From Malania oleifera (Eukaryota; Streptophyta; Magnoliopsida; Santalales; Ximeniaceae): DNA of 64,000 bases. Within the stretch, counting starts at the first letter, position 1, and the number at the start of each line of letters is the position of its first letter. The notes under the pieces are model-generated. The model made no database searches. It was not told the DNA's origin and was given only the letters and a program-made list of their open reading frames with translations. Position numbers and translations under genes: made by a program. This document shows, in pieces, positions 48,833-60,873 of the stretch. Location: positions 102,920,991-102,984,990 of the forward strand of contig NC_080423.1 in the NCBI RefSeq assembly GCF_029873635.1. Direction: 5' to 3'.

Positions 48833-50384
48833 TGTAATAACCTGAATATTTCATATTATAATAATCACTGATATAGACAGCGGAAGACCTCAAATTCAAA
48901 TTACCAGAGTACTAATTATCCCAATATAACATTATCATTTCCAATAACACAATTCATATCCTTAAAATTATGGACTCATCAAAACAAATTTTATTTAATA
49001 TCTATTATAAATAGAACTTTTTATCTCACCCACGCTTCTATTGCGCTACTCTAATCACTGTTATACTCCACATAGCATCTGAAAAACATTAGATAATCAT
49101 GGGGTGAGACACTTCTCAGTAAGACTGAATAGATTATCATCAGTGTGTGGTAACATGAGTTCTGGTGTAACATGAATATATACTTCAAATAATTGACTTT
49201 AACTAATAATATCATGTAAATCTGTACTCGCACCTATATGTATATTTTGAAAATACTTACTTTTCAACATAAACATATTTTATTATAATAAGTTTCTCTG
49301 TGTTCGTAAATTATTTGATATATGTATAAAGGATTTTCCCTCAACGAACAATCATATAGTATCATGTAATAACCCCACATGATCGGGTTATGCGGCCTGT
49401 GGGCAATACTTAGCAATGGCTGGCCTACCACGCTAAGTCAAACGTAACGCGTCTGTAAATACGATTGGCCTACCCAGCCTAGTTCAGACTGCCAGGGGAG
49501 GTACACTACTCTTCTTTGGACACAATCGACTATTCATACACCAACACTCTATTGAGTAGTGTTGTAACGACCCGAATAAAATGGTAGTTAAATAATAAAA
49601 GAAAAGGGATATGGAAACCGGAAACAGAAGGAGGCCGTCGATGACATTGAACTTTGGAAGGACTAAAGGAAAGGGGGTCAGCAGGCCTTCGTCAACGAAT
49701 CCCCTGTATTCGTCGACGAGAAGATACTGAGAGGGGTTTTTGGAGCCGATTGAATTTCGTCGATGAGGAGTGGATTTCGTCGACGAAATGTGTGAAGGAC
49801 TCGTCGACGAAGGATGGGCTCGTCGATGAAATCCCCTACTTATAAATATGAAAATCCAAAATTTAAGCTTCTTAAGGAAGCTAACACACACTCTCTCTCT
49901 CCCCTTCAGTCCTCTCTCCTTCTTTTGTCGATTTCGGGCCAGATTTTCGCTGGATCGACAATCCGAAGTCACCACGACGCTCCTGACGGAGTTCTCTCTG
50001 AATCTGCTAGAGCAGATCATCGGTGAAAGTAAGGTGGAAATCATCCCAAATCCAGGGTAAGGCTTAATACTCAATTTTTGGATTTGTGACAATTGAGAAA
50101 AGTGTTTTATGCGTTAAAATACTGGGAGTTTTCATTTCCAGGGGTGTTGATTGGGAACGTAAGAAATCATCCCTGAGTTGAGGTAAGACTTTTAAGTCGA
50201 ATTTGACTTAATGGTAGTTATAAGAAATGTTGTACACGTTGAAATACTAAAGTTTAATTCTGTGAGTTTTCATTTTCAGGGTGTTGAGTTAGGAACCCTA
50301 CGAGTGCGGGGAGGATTTTCTTAAGGGTTGTTCAGGAACCAGGTAAGGGGATAAACTAAGCTAGTTTCTGTTTTTGAGAAAATG

Positions 50385-50427
<43 letters not shown>

Positions 50428-53003
50428 CATTTGATTTATGGAAAATGTATATGTTTATATATTTGTTTTATATTTACAAAATACTGTGAAAATGATCGTA
50501 TGTTGAATATGTGGAAAATCTGTTGTGTGGCATAAGTAAAAATGTTGTGAAATACTATTTTCTGGGAATGTGGATGATACGGATTTTTATGATGAAAAAT
50601 CGGCGTATGGACGAGATTTTTATGTGATTTGCCGGCGTACGGGCCGTACTATGAGATGTGATTTGCCGGCGTATGGTTGTGCTATGTGATTATGGTTTTC
50701 CAGCGTACGGGCTATGCTATGTGTAGCTGGCGTACGGGGCGAGCTATGATAAAATGTGTAATACCGGCGTACGGGCTGATGATTTTCATGATACACGTAT
50801 ATATATATGTGAAATGATATGATTGATGTGAAAATAAATGATATGAGATATTTATGTATAACGATTTTAGTATATGTATATGATATTAGAACCTGGTTGG
50901 CTTGATTTAGGCTAGCACTTGCACGGTACCGTTGCTATGTGTCCATGGTCTTCGTGATCATGATATCTGTGTTAATGCCGCTGTACGGAGTGGTGTGAGA
51001 TTGAATGGTCGATGTGGTTATTTTCAAGAAGTGTGTTGTTATCGCCCTTGGTGTACGGACCACTCTGGGTAGATCCATCGGACCTACAGACTAGACTATC
51101 GACTTGACAGTGGTCGGCCAACCATTGTCAGGTCCCACATTCAGGCCACACAACCCAATCATGTGGGGGTAATATATGACAACAGCCAGCTAACCTACCG
51201 GGGTTGTTTTATGTTATTATTATGATATGAGATGAGATATGTTTGTGAAATGCAATATGTTCTGCCATGTTCTAATGTACTTATGTTTTCCCAGATTTGA
51301 TAAACAGTATTGAATATGTTATGTATGGTATATGTAGAATACAAAATACTCATATTGTCACACACTAGTATTAGTTTATTTCCCTTACTGAGAGGTGTCT
51401 CACCCCTAAATCTTATTAACTTTTCAAGAGCCCCTAATAGGAGAGCTAGAAAAGCCCCACTGATCTAGAGTGGTTTATCTGCCCTTTTTTAAGGGTAAGT
51501 TTTTGGTAGGGATAGTATGGTTTTGTGGGAATTGTCCCTAGATTTCACTTTTTTGGATGTATATATGGAAGTACAGTGATTGTAGTAACTCTGGTACATT
51601 GTGATGTATGATATGAAGGTATGAATATGATTGTACATTTTCTGCTACCTAAGCTTCTGCTGTATGTTCTAATGTATCCCTAGTACCCACGAGTCTAGAA
51701 GGATTGTGACTTGCTGAGTTGTGATGTTTGATGTTGATATTATTTTATATAAAAAAAAATGTGTAGAAAATGAGCGGGTCGTGACAAGTGTGGTGGCACT
51801 GACTGATCTGGCTAACTACGGTACCGTGCTCTGAATATAATTGGTCCATCAAGGTTCTAATACCATATAATGCAATTTATAAAATAAAACTGTAACATGA
51901 TCTCATTTTCAAAAGTCTGTATAAAATCTGACATGTTCACAATCTTGTATAAAATCCATTATATCATATCTCTATATAAAACTGTCATTTCATATCTCGG
52001 CATAAGTCGTATGAACTGAATTCGGCATAAAACCGTCTAAACTGAATTCGGCATAAAGCCGTCTGAACTGTTATTTCATAATTCTGTAAAATTATGTCAT
52101 ATTATAATTATGTGTAAAACTATACTTTACTGTATATTTTCATAAAATATTTTAACAGGTTTATTTATGTTGTAACATATTCATTACTCATGCCACACAA
52201 TTTGAGAGATAATTCATAACATAATAATCTGTGTGGGATGACTATATTCTTCTGCTGAAAAATAATAGTATAATCATCTAATAATATGCTTAGAATAATT
52301 ATATTTTCCTACTGAGAAATAATGGTATAATCATCTCTAGGGTTTTATTTAAACTCAAATATCCAATTTTTCCCAAAACATACATATAATGAATTCAAAA
52401 TTTTCATTTCCATATGCCTGAATACTCAAAAAAACATATATATTATTCCAAAATATTCCAAAAAATCTGATATAATCAAATTCCTATAGTTTAATTTAAC
52501 TCATACATATTTTTAAAATAAAATCTAAACATAGATATAATTAATTTCACATACTCCATTTAAATCGAGCATATTTTAAATAGCACAAATCTAATTAAAT
52601 TCACGTACTCAAATTTAAGTGGGAATATTTTAAAAATAAACATGACATAATCTATTCCCCTTACCTTAGCCCTGGAGTGGTGCCTACGACGTCTAAACGA
52701 CGAATCCACTCCAGTTAAAATGTTCAAGAGCGAAGTTAGGACCCGGATATGATGTTCATTTTTCGATTTGGCAGGAAAACGGAGAGAAATCTTAGAGAGA
52801 GAGAGAGAGAGAGATGGTGGAGGGGGGGAATTGATTTCTCAAGATGCTTCTGTAAGCATCCTGAGGTTATGATATATATATATATATATATCATATATTA
52901 TAATATTATATTATATTATATTTTTAATTAATAATTATTAATTAAATTTTTATTTTTTTATTTTTTTTACACTTCCATACATATTATTTTTGGGGTCATT
53001 ACA
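48833..53003 (-). mobile_element. 5' LTR of G5, interrupted by solo LTR E
   Basis: On the minus strand it begins TGTAATGACCCCAAAAATAA (53003) and ends TTCAGGTTATTACA (48833), about 1.94 kb without the insertion. It contains the GGGGTGAGACACTTCTCAGTAAG module near 49103 and GAATTCGGCATAAAGCCGT repeat units at about 51998-52070. The layout resembles family 1 LTRs, but I find no TTCGTCGACGAA array in it. Confidence 0.8.
49563..51786 (+). mobile_element. Solo LTR E (Gypsy-type family 1)
   Basis: 2224 bases flanked by a perfect 5-bp duplication AGTGT (49558-49562, 51787-51791), inside the G5 5' LTR. It starts TGTAACGACCCGAAT and ends GCGGGTCGTGACA. The TTCGTCGACGAA array lies at 49636-49832, TATA (CTTATAAATATG) near 49840, GCCGGCGTACGGGC-type tandem units at about 50600-50775, a (TA)n tract near 50389-50424, and the TTACTGAGAGGTGTCTCACCCC module near 51384. 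It is most similar to LTR C. An extra tract around 50157-50280 partly repeats the preceding leader. Confidence 0.92.
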
Positions 53004-54145
53004 GTGAGTAAGTAAATGAAATTTAGAAAAAATAAGTAAAAGAAAATTCACATGTGCACAGGGAAGAGAATGACAACTGTTAAATTATTCCCTACCAAGC
53101 ATTTGGGCGCCAAAACTCTTCCTAGACTCCTTATAAATAGGGAGTCTCACACAGTGCAAAAGGGGGGCAATTAGAAAGGGAAAAGGGCTCGCACAGTTAG
53201 AGAGAGAGAGCTTTGTGAAGAAAAAACTCAGAGAGAGAGAAAGAATAGAGAAATTAGCCACACAGAGTTAGAGAGGTTACGACGTAAAGAAGAGGGAGCA
53301 ATTAGAAAGAAAAAGGGCAATATAGAAGTTAGCGGAGAGAAATCAAAAAAGAGAAAGATAGTGAGAGCAATTAGCACAGGATAGAACCATTATAAAAGAG
53401 AAGCAATTACTGGTGAGGCAAAATAGAGAGCTTTAAGAAGAAGATCTTAGACTAACAGAAAAACTTGAAGGGACCTCACCAGACTCCAGAAAACTGGAGT
53501 TGGCCACTAAGAACTCAAAGGCCCCCCAGAAGGAGGCCCAGACAGACATGGAAGAAGGGGAGAAGAAGATCGAAAGAGTGAAAGATTGTAGGTACTCGCC
53601 CCCAAGATTTAGGTTCAAACCCGAACCTCTGACCCAAACCCAAACTCGGGTTCGAATCCCTTGACCCGAACTCGAACTCGGGTTCAAATCACATTTAAGA
53701 CCAAGCCCGACTCCCATTTTAAACTCGAGGCCCAACTCTCATTTTCAAACTGAGGCCCAAGACCATTTTTTAAAATCAAGCCCGAGGGCCCATATGTAAG
53801 AACCCGAACCGTGATATATGGATTAAATATTCGAAAGAAGGGTAAAGTGGTAATTTGGGCAAGTTTCGTCGATGAAGCCATAGTTCGTCGACGAAGTCCT
53901 TTTTGTTCTCGGCAACGAAATTCAGTGTCTCGTCAACGAGGAGATCCCGAGGGATTTTGGAAAATCTGGAACCTCGGGCTCGTCGATGAGCCCACCACCT
54001 CGTCGACGAAGGTAATGGCGGACTCGTCGACGAGGACGCCTATTCGTCGATGAGGGCAGCCAAGTCAAAGGGCTATAAATATCCAAATGAGTTGCTTCCA
54101 AGCTAAGTTAACTAAATATCCTCTTTTTCTCTCTCTATAACTCAT

Positions 54146-54190
<45 letters not shown>

Positions 54191-57100
54191 GATTTCTTTG
54201 CCGTTTGTTGCCTGATTCATAAATCCGACATTACTGCGAGGATCAGGGAAGGATTCTCTACGTTTCTAGCGGATCAGAATCTCGTTTTGAGCAATTTTGG
54301 ATTTCGGGCCAAAATCGAGGTAAGGCTCGATTTTCTTTTCTGATTCGAAATATGTATAGTAGTATGAGTTGTAAGCTTGTATTGTACTGTGGTTTATAGG
54401 TTTTGGAGTCTCGGTTCATTGTTTTGGGGACCGTAGAGTTCGTAGTTGGAATTCGGGTTAAGGTAAGGGGATTCTGTTTATATCAGTTTATTTTCAAAAT
54501 CAGGACTAGTAAGCTTGTAGGCTACAATCGTATGTATATTTTAACTACTTATTTGGAAAAATCTATAGGGTAAAATACGGGATTTTTAGGTTACAATTTT
54601 TGAAAAAATTTGGGGATTTCGGGTATCATCTCTGCTTTGTTTGGAAAACCGTTTGTTTTGTTTAAACTGTATTATTGAGATGACTGTTATCCATATTTGT
54701 ATAAAAATGTATACTTAAATTGGAAAACGATATGATTTTCCGTAAACCAAATAAGTGTGGAATGTATGGTTGTATGTAATTGTTCCAGGTATTTGTAAAA
54801 CAGCTAGTGGCGGCTAATTACCATACGCTGATATGTATAGGAGTGTGAGCTCCAAAATGATTCTAGGTTTTGTGAAATCAGCTAGTGGCGGCTAAATACC
54901 GTACGCTGAAACAGCTATGTGGCGGCTAATTACCGTACACTGCGCCATGTACCGGTGTCAAAACCATGGGTGAGAGTGTTCGACTCTATATCCAAGGGTG
55001 TGAAATATCACCTGTGTGTTCTGGTTGGTCACCGAGGGGTGTGAGCTACACCGTATTGGCAACGTAATCGCTGTGAAGCTTCGAGTTTCATAGAGTAGTT
55101 ACGTATTAGTGTGACGACACTGACTGTATGTTTGGGTATTATATGTACTGGAATGGATTTGTGAAAATACTGGAACTGTATGGAATTGTATGGAAATGTT
55201 TTCGAACTGTATCGTATTGTATGGTGTTATATTTTACGTAAAATAACATTGGTATGCCACACACTGATATAACCTGCTTTCTTCTTTACTGAGAGGTATC
55301 TCACCCCGAATGTATATACAAATGTTTTCAGGTCCTTCGGGTAGCCGAAACTAGCATCCTAGTATCCGGAAGCGGGGGTGTCATTTAGCTACATTTAGTG
55401 CCTGATTAGGTATGAGTTTTGTAACCGGGTTGTCGTGATGGTTTTTGTAGACACTCGGAGTATGTATTGTAATTATGGGTTTGTATATCCTAGTGCTGTG
55501 TAGACTATGGTATGGTGTGTTATATGGATAGATGAAACATTTTCTGTTGCGTATCTGATGAGTATGGATGTATATGTGTATGGGTATAAGACAACCGTAT
55601 ACCCCACGGGGTCGGACCCTTTTATTGTATTGTATCGTGTATGTTTTAATTGATACAGAGACAAGTTAGGTTACTATTTTCACACCTGGGACCCATCTGT
55701 GAGTTCGGGGCGTGACACCATACCTCTTAAAATCACCCACAACCCATTCTTAAAACTAACCCGAGCCCATTTTTGAAACTAAAATCCAGACCCAACTTTG
55801 TTTTTTAAATACCCGACCCAACCTAGTTTTTCAAAAGAGACCTAGGCCCGATTTGTTTTTCAGAAAAGCCCAACCCAATTTAAAACACTAACAGAGGCTC
55901 AATCTAAAAAAACACCCCAAACTCGGTTTTAAAACACTAACCTAGGCCCAATTTTAAAAAAAAAAAAACGCCCTAAACCCAGTTTTAAAAAAAACACCCC
56001 AAGTCCAAACTTTAAAACACAGACCTGGGCCCACTTAAAAAAAATCAGACCCAACACGTGTAAACCCCCTATGCGTGTCCAAGCCCACTCTGGCCTACCC
56101 GAGTCAACACAACCCTGGTACCACTCTTTGGGTTGAGACGAGTTAGCTCATCTTCAACCCTAACCTAACAAACCCTAGCCTTCTGAAGCAAAAACCCTAA
56201 AATCACCCCACCCAAACACCAGCAACATCACATTCAGGTCATCACAAAAGCCAAAACCACAACACACTGGACACATACTCGCACGTTTGACTTCAAACAG
56301 AAAACAATCAAGAACAAAAATCAGAATAAAAAAGGAAGAAAAAAAACTTATCTTGTTTTTTCTGAGGCATCTAGAGGAAACCCTCCCTCTTTCGAGTTAT
56401 TGATCGATCTCTTCCTCCGAAATATATTTTGGGTATTTGTCGTTCACTAGTGTGACAAAAATTGAGGTTTCAGTTCGACATACAAAGAGAGAAGAATGAG
56501 GGTTATTTGGAGTTTCGAAAGGAGTCTTTGAGAGTCAGAGAAAAAGAGATTGCAGAGAGAATTAGAAAGAGAGAACTGAGAGGGGATCAGAGAGAGAACC
56601 AAAGGGAGCTTGAGAACTTAGGGTTTGCATTGTTATAGAAGAGAGGCAAAGAGAGGGGTGAGTCTTGGGGAGAGTTTGGGAAGTAAGAGTTTAAGGAAAA
56701 GATTGTAGAAGGGACTAGGTTTTCGAAGAGTTTCAAATAGAGTGAGAGGAGAGAATGGTTAAACATGAGAATTAGGGTTTTGATGATGGAGTTGCAGAGA
56801 CCGGTAGTTGCAGAGAGGAAAAAGAGGATAGGGTTTTCGGATCGCATATAGAATGGAGATCGAGGGGTGCTGGCTTGCCAAAACCCTAAGGTTTTAAAGA
56901 GGCGAGCACAGAGGAATAGGCTAGGGTTTCTCAGTGAGCCTCGGAGAGAGCTTTGAGGAGAGTTAAGAGAAATAGGGAGTTGAAGGTTAGGGTTTCACGA
57001 ACTCAAGGGAGGAAGAGGAAGAGAGAGGGGAGACGGAGGGTTTCGAGAGGAGGAATGGAAAAATGAGAAAAAGAAAAAAAATTAGAAAAATCAAAGGAAA

Positions 57101-57876
57101 ATCAAAAAAATATTTTTGACTTAGTTTCTGTTAATTATTCTTTTTGTATCATATTATTTAATTGTCTTAAACTTTGGGAAAGATATGGAAAAATTACAAA
57201 AAATTAGAGAAAAATTGTGAAAAAAAATTGAGGCCAAAAATTTGTTTTTGCAAACTTTTCATCCTAAATGAGTTAAAAAATCTCCCAGGAATTTCAAAAA
57301 AAATATATATATCATTTAATACCTAGAAAAATCCTATAAAATTTCAAAAAATATTTGGGAGTTTATTTTTGTAAAGTATTTTCTTGATTTTCGTTCCCTA
57401 TGATTTCAAAAAGGGGCATGGGCTTTTTAAGTTTCACATGCCCTGATTATGAAGGATGCAATATACTATGTAAATATTTGTGTGGTTTATTTATTTGCAT
57501 GTATATTAATATCTTGTAAATTCAAAAAAGGAGTAAAACAGAAGGCTATTGAATTAAATTTGGAATAATATTCAACTAATTAGGTACCGTTCGTAAAACG
57601 AGTGTGTAGGGGGCGCTAAACCTTCCAGTCGCATAACCAAACTCCCGATCCCGATAATGGTAACGCAGGCCAATTCTACCCTTCATTAGGTGGTAATCAT
57701 GTGTTATAGTCACACTCCAAAAGATTAGTGACGATTGCATCACATCCATTTTTCACGAAAATAGCAAACCCTTTTTATTTTGCCCACCTCGGGGCACCCT
57801 CGCTCCCGGGGACGTCACGACGAGCTTAGAATTGAATAAAGAGGCAATATAATTTACGACAACTGTAATGCAACAA
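53004..57876 (+). mobile_element. Tat/Ogre-like LTR remnant, interrupted by solo LTR F
   Basis: About 2.9 kb of its own sequence on both sides of LTR F. The right part contains GTACCGTTCGTAAAACG, GGGGGCGCTAAACCTTCC and CGCATAACCAAACTCCCGATCCCG (57587-57655), which recall the distal LTR of plant Tat/Ogre Gypsy elements. The left part has a TATA box (CTTATAAATAGG, near 53130) and a purine-rich leader. The middle (53590-53790 and 55720-56050) is a degenerate tandem array of GCCCAA/CCCGA with A/T stretches. No primer site or coding region is seen, so it is an LTR remnant or solo LTR; borders are approximate. Confidence 0.5.
53795..55717 (+). mobile_element. Solo LTR F (diverged relative of family 1)
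   Basis: 1923 bases flanked by a perfect 5-bp duplication CCATA (53790-53794, 55718-55722). It starts TGTAAGAACCCGAACC and ends TTCGGGGCGTGACA. The CGTCGACGA array lies at 53865-54060, TATA (GCTATAAATATCC) near 54071, a (CT)n leader at about 54147-54188, CAGCTAGTGGCGGCTAAnTACC units at about 54797-54940, and the module TTACTGAGAGGTATCTCACCCC near 55286. Overall sequence differs clearly from C, D and E, so this is a separate subfamily with the same plan. Confidence 0.9.
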
Positions 57877-59988
57877 TGTAACGTCCCTCAATTTCCTAAT
57901 ATTAAATATCACATAATAAATGAATGGTCAACCTGAACCCGTGGGTAACGGGAACACCTGTCATACACAGCGGAAAACCTAGCAGTAGTAAACATAAAAA
58001 TCTATACATCCATCCATAAAACATAATACCAGAGCTTTTTAGTAACATCAATATACTGTCCATATGTACAATCTCCAAAAAGTCAAAATAACGCTAGGAC
58101 TATGCAACAAAAATCTCCTAGTCCTAGCTCAGGACTTACCCTTCTAGTAGGGAAGCACCAATCACTCAACGGCGGCCCTGACCCGCCGGTCTCTCTAGGT
58201 TTCCTTAAAAATATATTAATGTTGGGGGTGAGACACTTCTCAGTACGGGAAAGTAAACTCAATACAATTGTGTGGCAACATGAATATTTAAAGTGCTTAT
58301 ACATATACAGTACATTTCATAACTCTGGAAATAATCATATTATCATGTTGGATAATCATGTATTTTCATATTCGTTAATAAATCATAACATACATAACAT
58401 CTGTTATAACTTGTAATACTGAAAATATACCTAGGATGAATAGCTAGCTAATGTCATGTATTACCCCCCATGACGGGTTGTGCAACCTGAAGGCGGGACC
58501 TGACAATGGCTGGTCGACCACTGCCGAATCAAATATGTCTGTAAGTACGATGGGCCCGTCACACCCTGGTCCGGACTGCCAGGTAGACGTCCACACTCTA
58601 CTGAAAGCCACATCGACTATCCATCTCCCATCCCCTCGTGGAATGGTTAGCACTAATACGGCCTCATGCCAAATCTGATCTACCCATAGCTACGGTACCG
58701 AGCTCCTGATCTGAACTAAACTAACATCCTGGTTGTGATAACATATAATACATGATCATACATAACATCATTACGGCCTCGTGCCGAAAACATAGATACG
58801 ACCTTGCGCCGAAATCATACGTATGGCCTAGTGCCAAAATCATAGTAAATATGGTCTCGCGCCAATAATATCAATACAGCCTTGTGCCGATAGCATAAAT
58901 ACATGGCCTCGTGCCAAAATCATATAACTACGGCCTCGTGCCGATAACATAAATATGGCCTCATGCCAAATATATTTCAGGTATTTACATTTGAAAATAA
59001 CTCATTTATCATATATTCGTCAACTCAATATAACATAACCCATCTTTCCAAAATACTTGAAATTGTATTTTACTTGTAAAAGCATTCATATCATATCTCA
59101 TTTTACGTAAAATAATATTCATGCCACACATGCTTTATTAAAAGTCATACTTCATATTTTAAAATCATCCTTTCTGGCATCTCATACATACATATACATT
59201 TTTCATCATAAAAACAGTATTTTCCAAATATACATTTCATATGTAATATACAAAGATAGCATATGCTTTTCTGAAAATAAATGTGCTCATAATTAATAAT
59301 AATATGTATAGAAAATTACTGCTTTAGTTTATTCCCTTACCTGACTACTGAGAAAGCCCCCAAATATCCTAGCCTAACTCCCGTCTGAGTTCCTGATCAA
59401 CACCCTGAAACTCAAAACTCCCAGTATTAAATAACAGTATTTTCATGCGTACATTAATTCTTATAACTATCACAAAGTCTAATTTGACTTAAAAAGCCTT
59501 ACCTCAACTCTGGGATGATTTCCAACTTCGTTTCCCCAATGATCTGCTCCGGCAAACTTGTAGGGAACTTCGCCAGGAGCGTCGTGGTAGCCTCAGATCT
59601 TCGATCCGGCGTAAAACCAGCCCAAAATCGAAGAGAGAGAGAGAGTGAGAGAGCCGAAGAGGAGAGAGAGGAGAGAGAGAGATTTCTTAAAAAAATGAGA
59701 TATTTCCCGGATTTCCATATTTATAAAGCAACGAGATTCGTCGACGAGTCCTTCACAAATTTCGTCAACGAGACCCTGTATTCGTCGACGAAATTCAAGC
59801 TGCCTCAGAACCCCTCTCGGTATTTTCTCGTCGATGAAGCCCTGTGTTCGTCGACGAAATCTTTAAAGCCTTCGTCGACGAAACCCTGTGTTCGTCGACG
59901 AAGCTTAGCAGCTTCCCTTCTTTTCTTTTATTTTCAAATTTTCCTTTCTTTATTATTTAAATTTCATTTAAAAATTCGGGTCGTTACA
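57877..59988 (-). mobile_element. Solo LTR G (Gypsy-type family 1)
   Basis: 2112 bases with TG...CA ends (TGTAACGTCC at left, GGGTCGTTACA at right) and ACAA on both flanks, four of an expected five bases, so the duplication is slightly decayed or its border ambiguous. On the minus strand: palindrome array 59910 to 59730, TATA near 59721, a GA/CT-rich leader, CGGCCTCGTGCCGA-type tandem units 58975 to 58765 (at least seven), and the conserved module near 58228. It resembles LTR B most. Confidence 0.88.
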
Positions 59989-60770
59989 ACAATCTTATTG
60001 TTTATCAATGTAAATTATAAGGAATGTGAATGTGTGTAATTAAATTTGAATTATTTTATAAATTTATTTTAATAATTACAATATTGGTCTAATATTAAAA
60101 AGCTTGCAAATAAATACTTTTATTGTGCATAAATACTCAAATGTCATATCAAATCATGAAAATAATAAAATATTAGCAGGGAAGATTATAGAAAGTCAAG
60201 TAAAAAAAAATAATTATTTAAAATTTAAATTACTAATAATCATAGCATAATTCCTATTAAATTTAAATACAGAGGACATTTAAAAAGAAAGAAGAAAACA
60301 CAATGTTTCGACTATAATAATATATAAATAAATAAGAAAAGTATAAATTGATGCATTGCCCATGTGTAGATGCTACTAGTATAAACTATATATTTTTTCA
60401 CTTCAAACCCTAAAAATTTATATTTAAAAAATAAAAAAGACTATAAAAATGATTTTATACTAATATAGTATTTTTTTGAATGGTTCCAACTTAAAGGGAA
60501 TCAATATAAAACTTTAAATTTCGTCCTTACATGAATGTAAATTTTCTCATAATATAAAAAAAAATCAAAATATTTTTATTGGTAATATATTGTTTTTATT
60601 ATAACATTTTACTAAATGAGTTTAACATTTTGTATTTACATCATTGCCACGAAGCTCGTCTTCATTTTGAATGTCGTCTCTCTGGCCTCTGCGAGGGAAA
60701 ATCCAAACGGCGCCTTTTCCTCCGGCGGCAAATCCAAAATAAGCCCTTCAGGTGTTTGCAGCTTTGCATA
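59989..60770. other. AT-rich spacer upstream of the helicase gene
   Basis: Strongly AT-rich, with no gene or complete element recognised. The part closest to the helicase gene (60650-60770) becomes GC-richer and is probably its promoter or 5' UTR; no clear TATA box is seen. Confidence 0.5.
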
Positions 60771-60796
60771 AACCACCACCACCACCACCACCGTCT

Positions 60797-60865
<69 letters not shown>

Positions 60866-60866
60866 G
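60768..60866 (+). repeat. Stacked microsatellites in the helicase 5' UTR
   Basis: A (CCA)n run at about 60771-60790, then (CT)n at about 60795-60850 and (CA)n at 60851-60865, ending nine bases before the chosen start codon. Confidence 0.9.
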
Positions 60867-60873
60867 GCACGAA

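Larger units (their letters stand above)
41180..53003 (-). mobile_element. G5: Ty3/gypsy LTR element with a solo LTR in each LTR
   Basis: Minus-strand element. The 5' LTR is 48833-53003, the Met-type primer site is at 48820-48831, the internal region is 44759-48832, the polypurine tract is at 44759-44771, and the 3' LTR runs from 44758 leftward with recognisable homology to about 41180. Solo LTR E sits in the 5' LTR and D in the 3' LTR, at different points. A reverse-transcriptase/RNase H remnant of Gypsy type lies near 45614-45817. The end of the internal region reads GAGAACGAAATTTTTATAAG on the minus strand before the polypurine tract, as in Tekay-type chromoviruses. Over roughly 260 compared bases the two LTRs differ by about 7 percent, suggesting a few million years. 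The coding part is heavily broken. Confidence 0.8.

Noticed and set aside
49484-50092. 202-codon minus-strand open frame, and the similar one at 59515-60039
   Set aside because: Both cover the palindrome array and leader of family 1 LTRs (E and G). The shared 'protein' reflects shared LTR DNA, and the palindromes give Ser/Thr/Arg/Val-rich translations.
56150-56215. AACCCTAA-like motifs suggesting an internal telomere tract
   Set aside because: Only a few scattered AAACCCTA copies, no tandem array; short telobox-like motifs are common in plant DNA.
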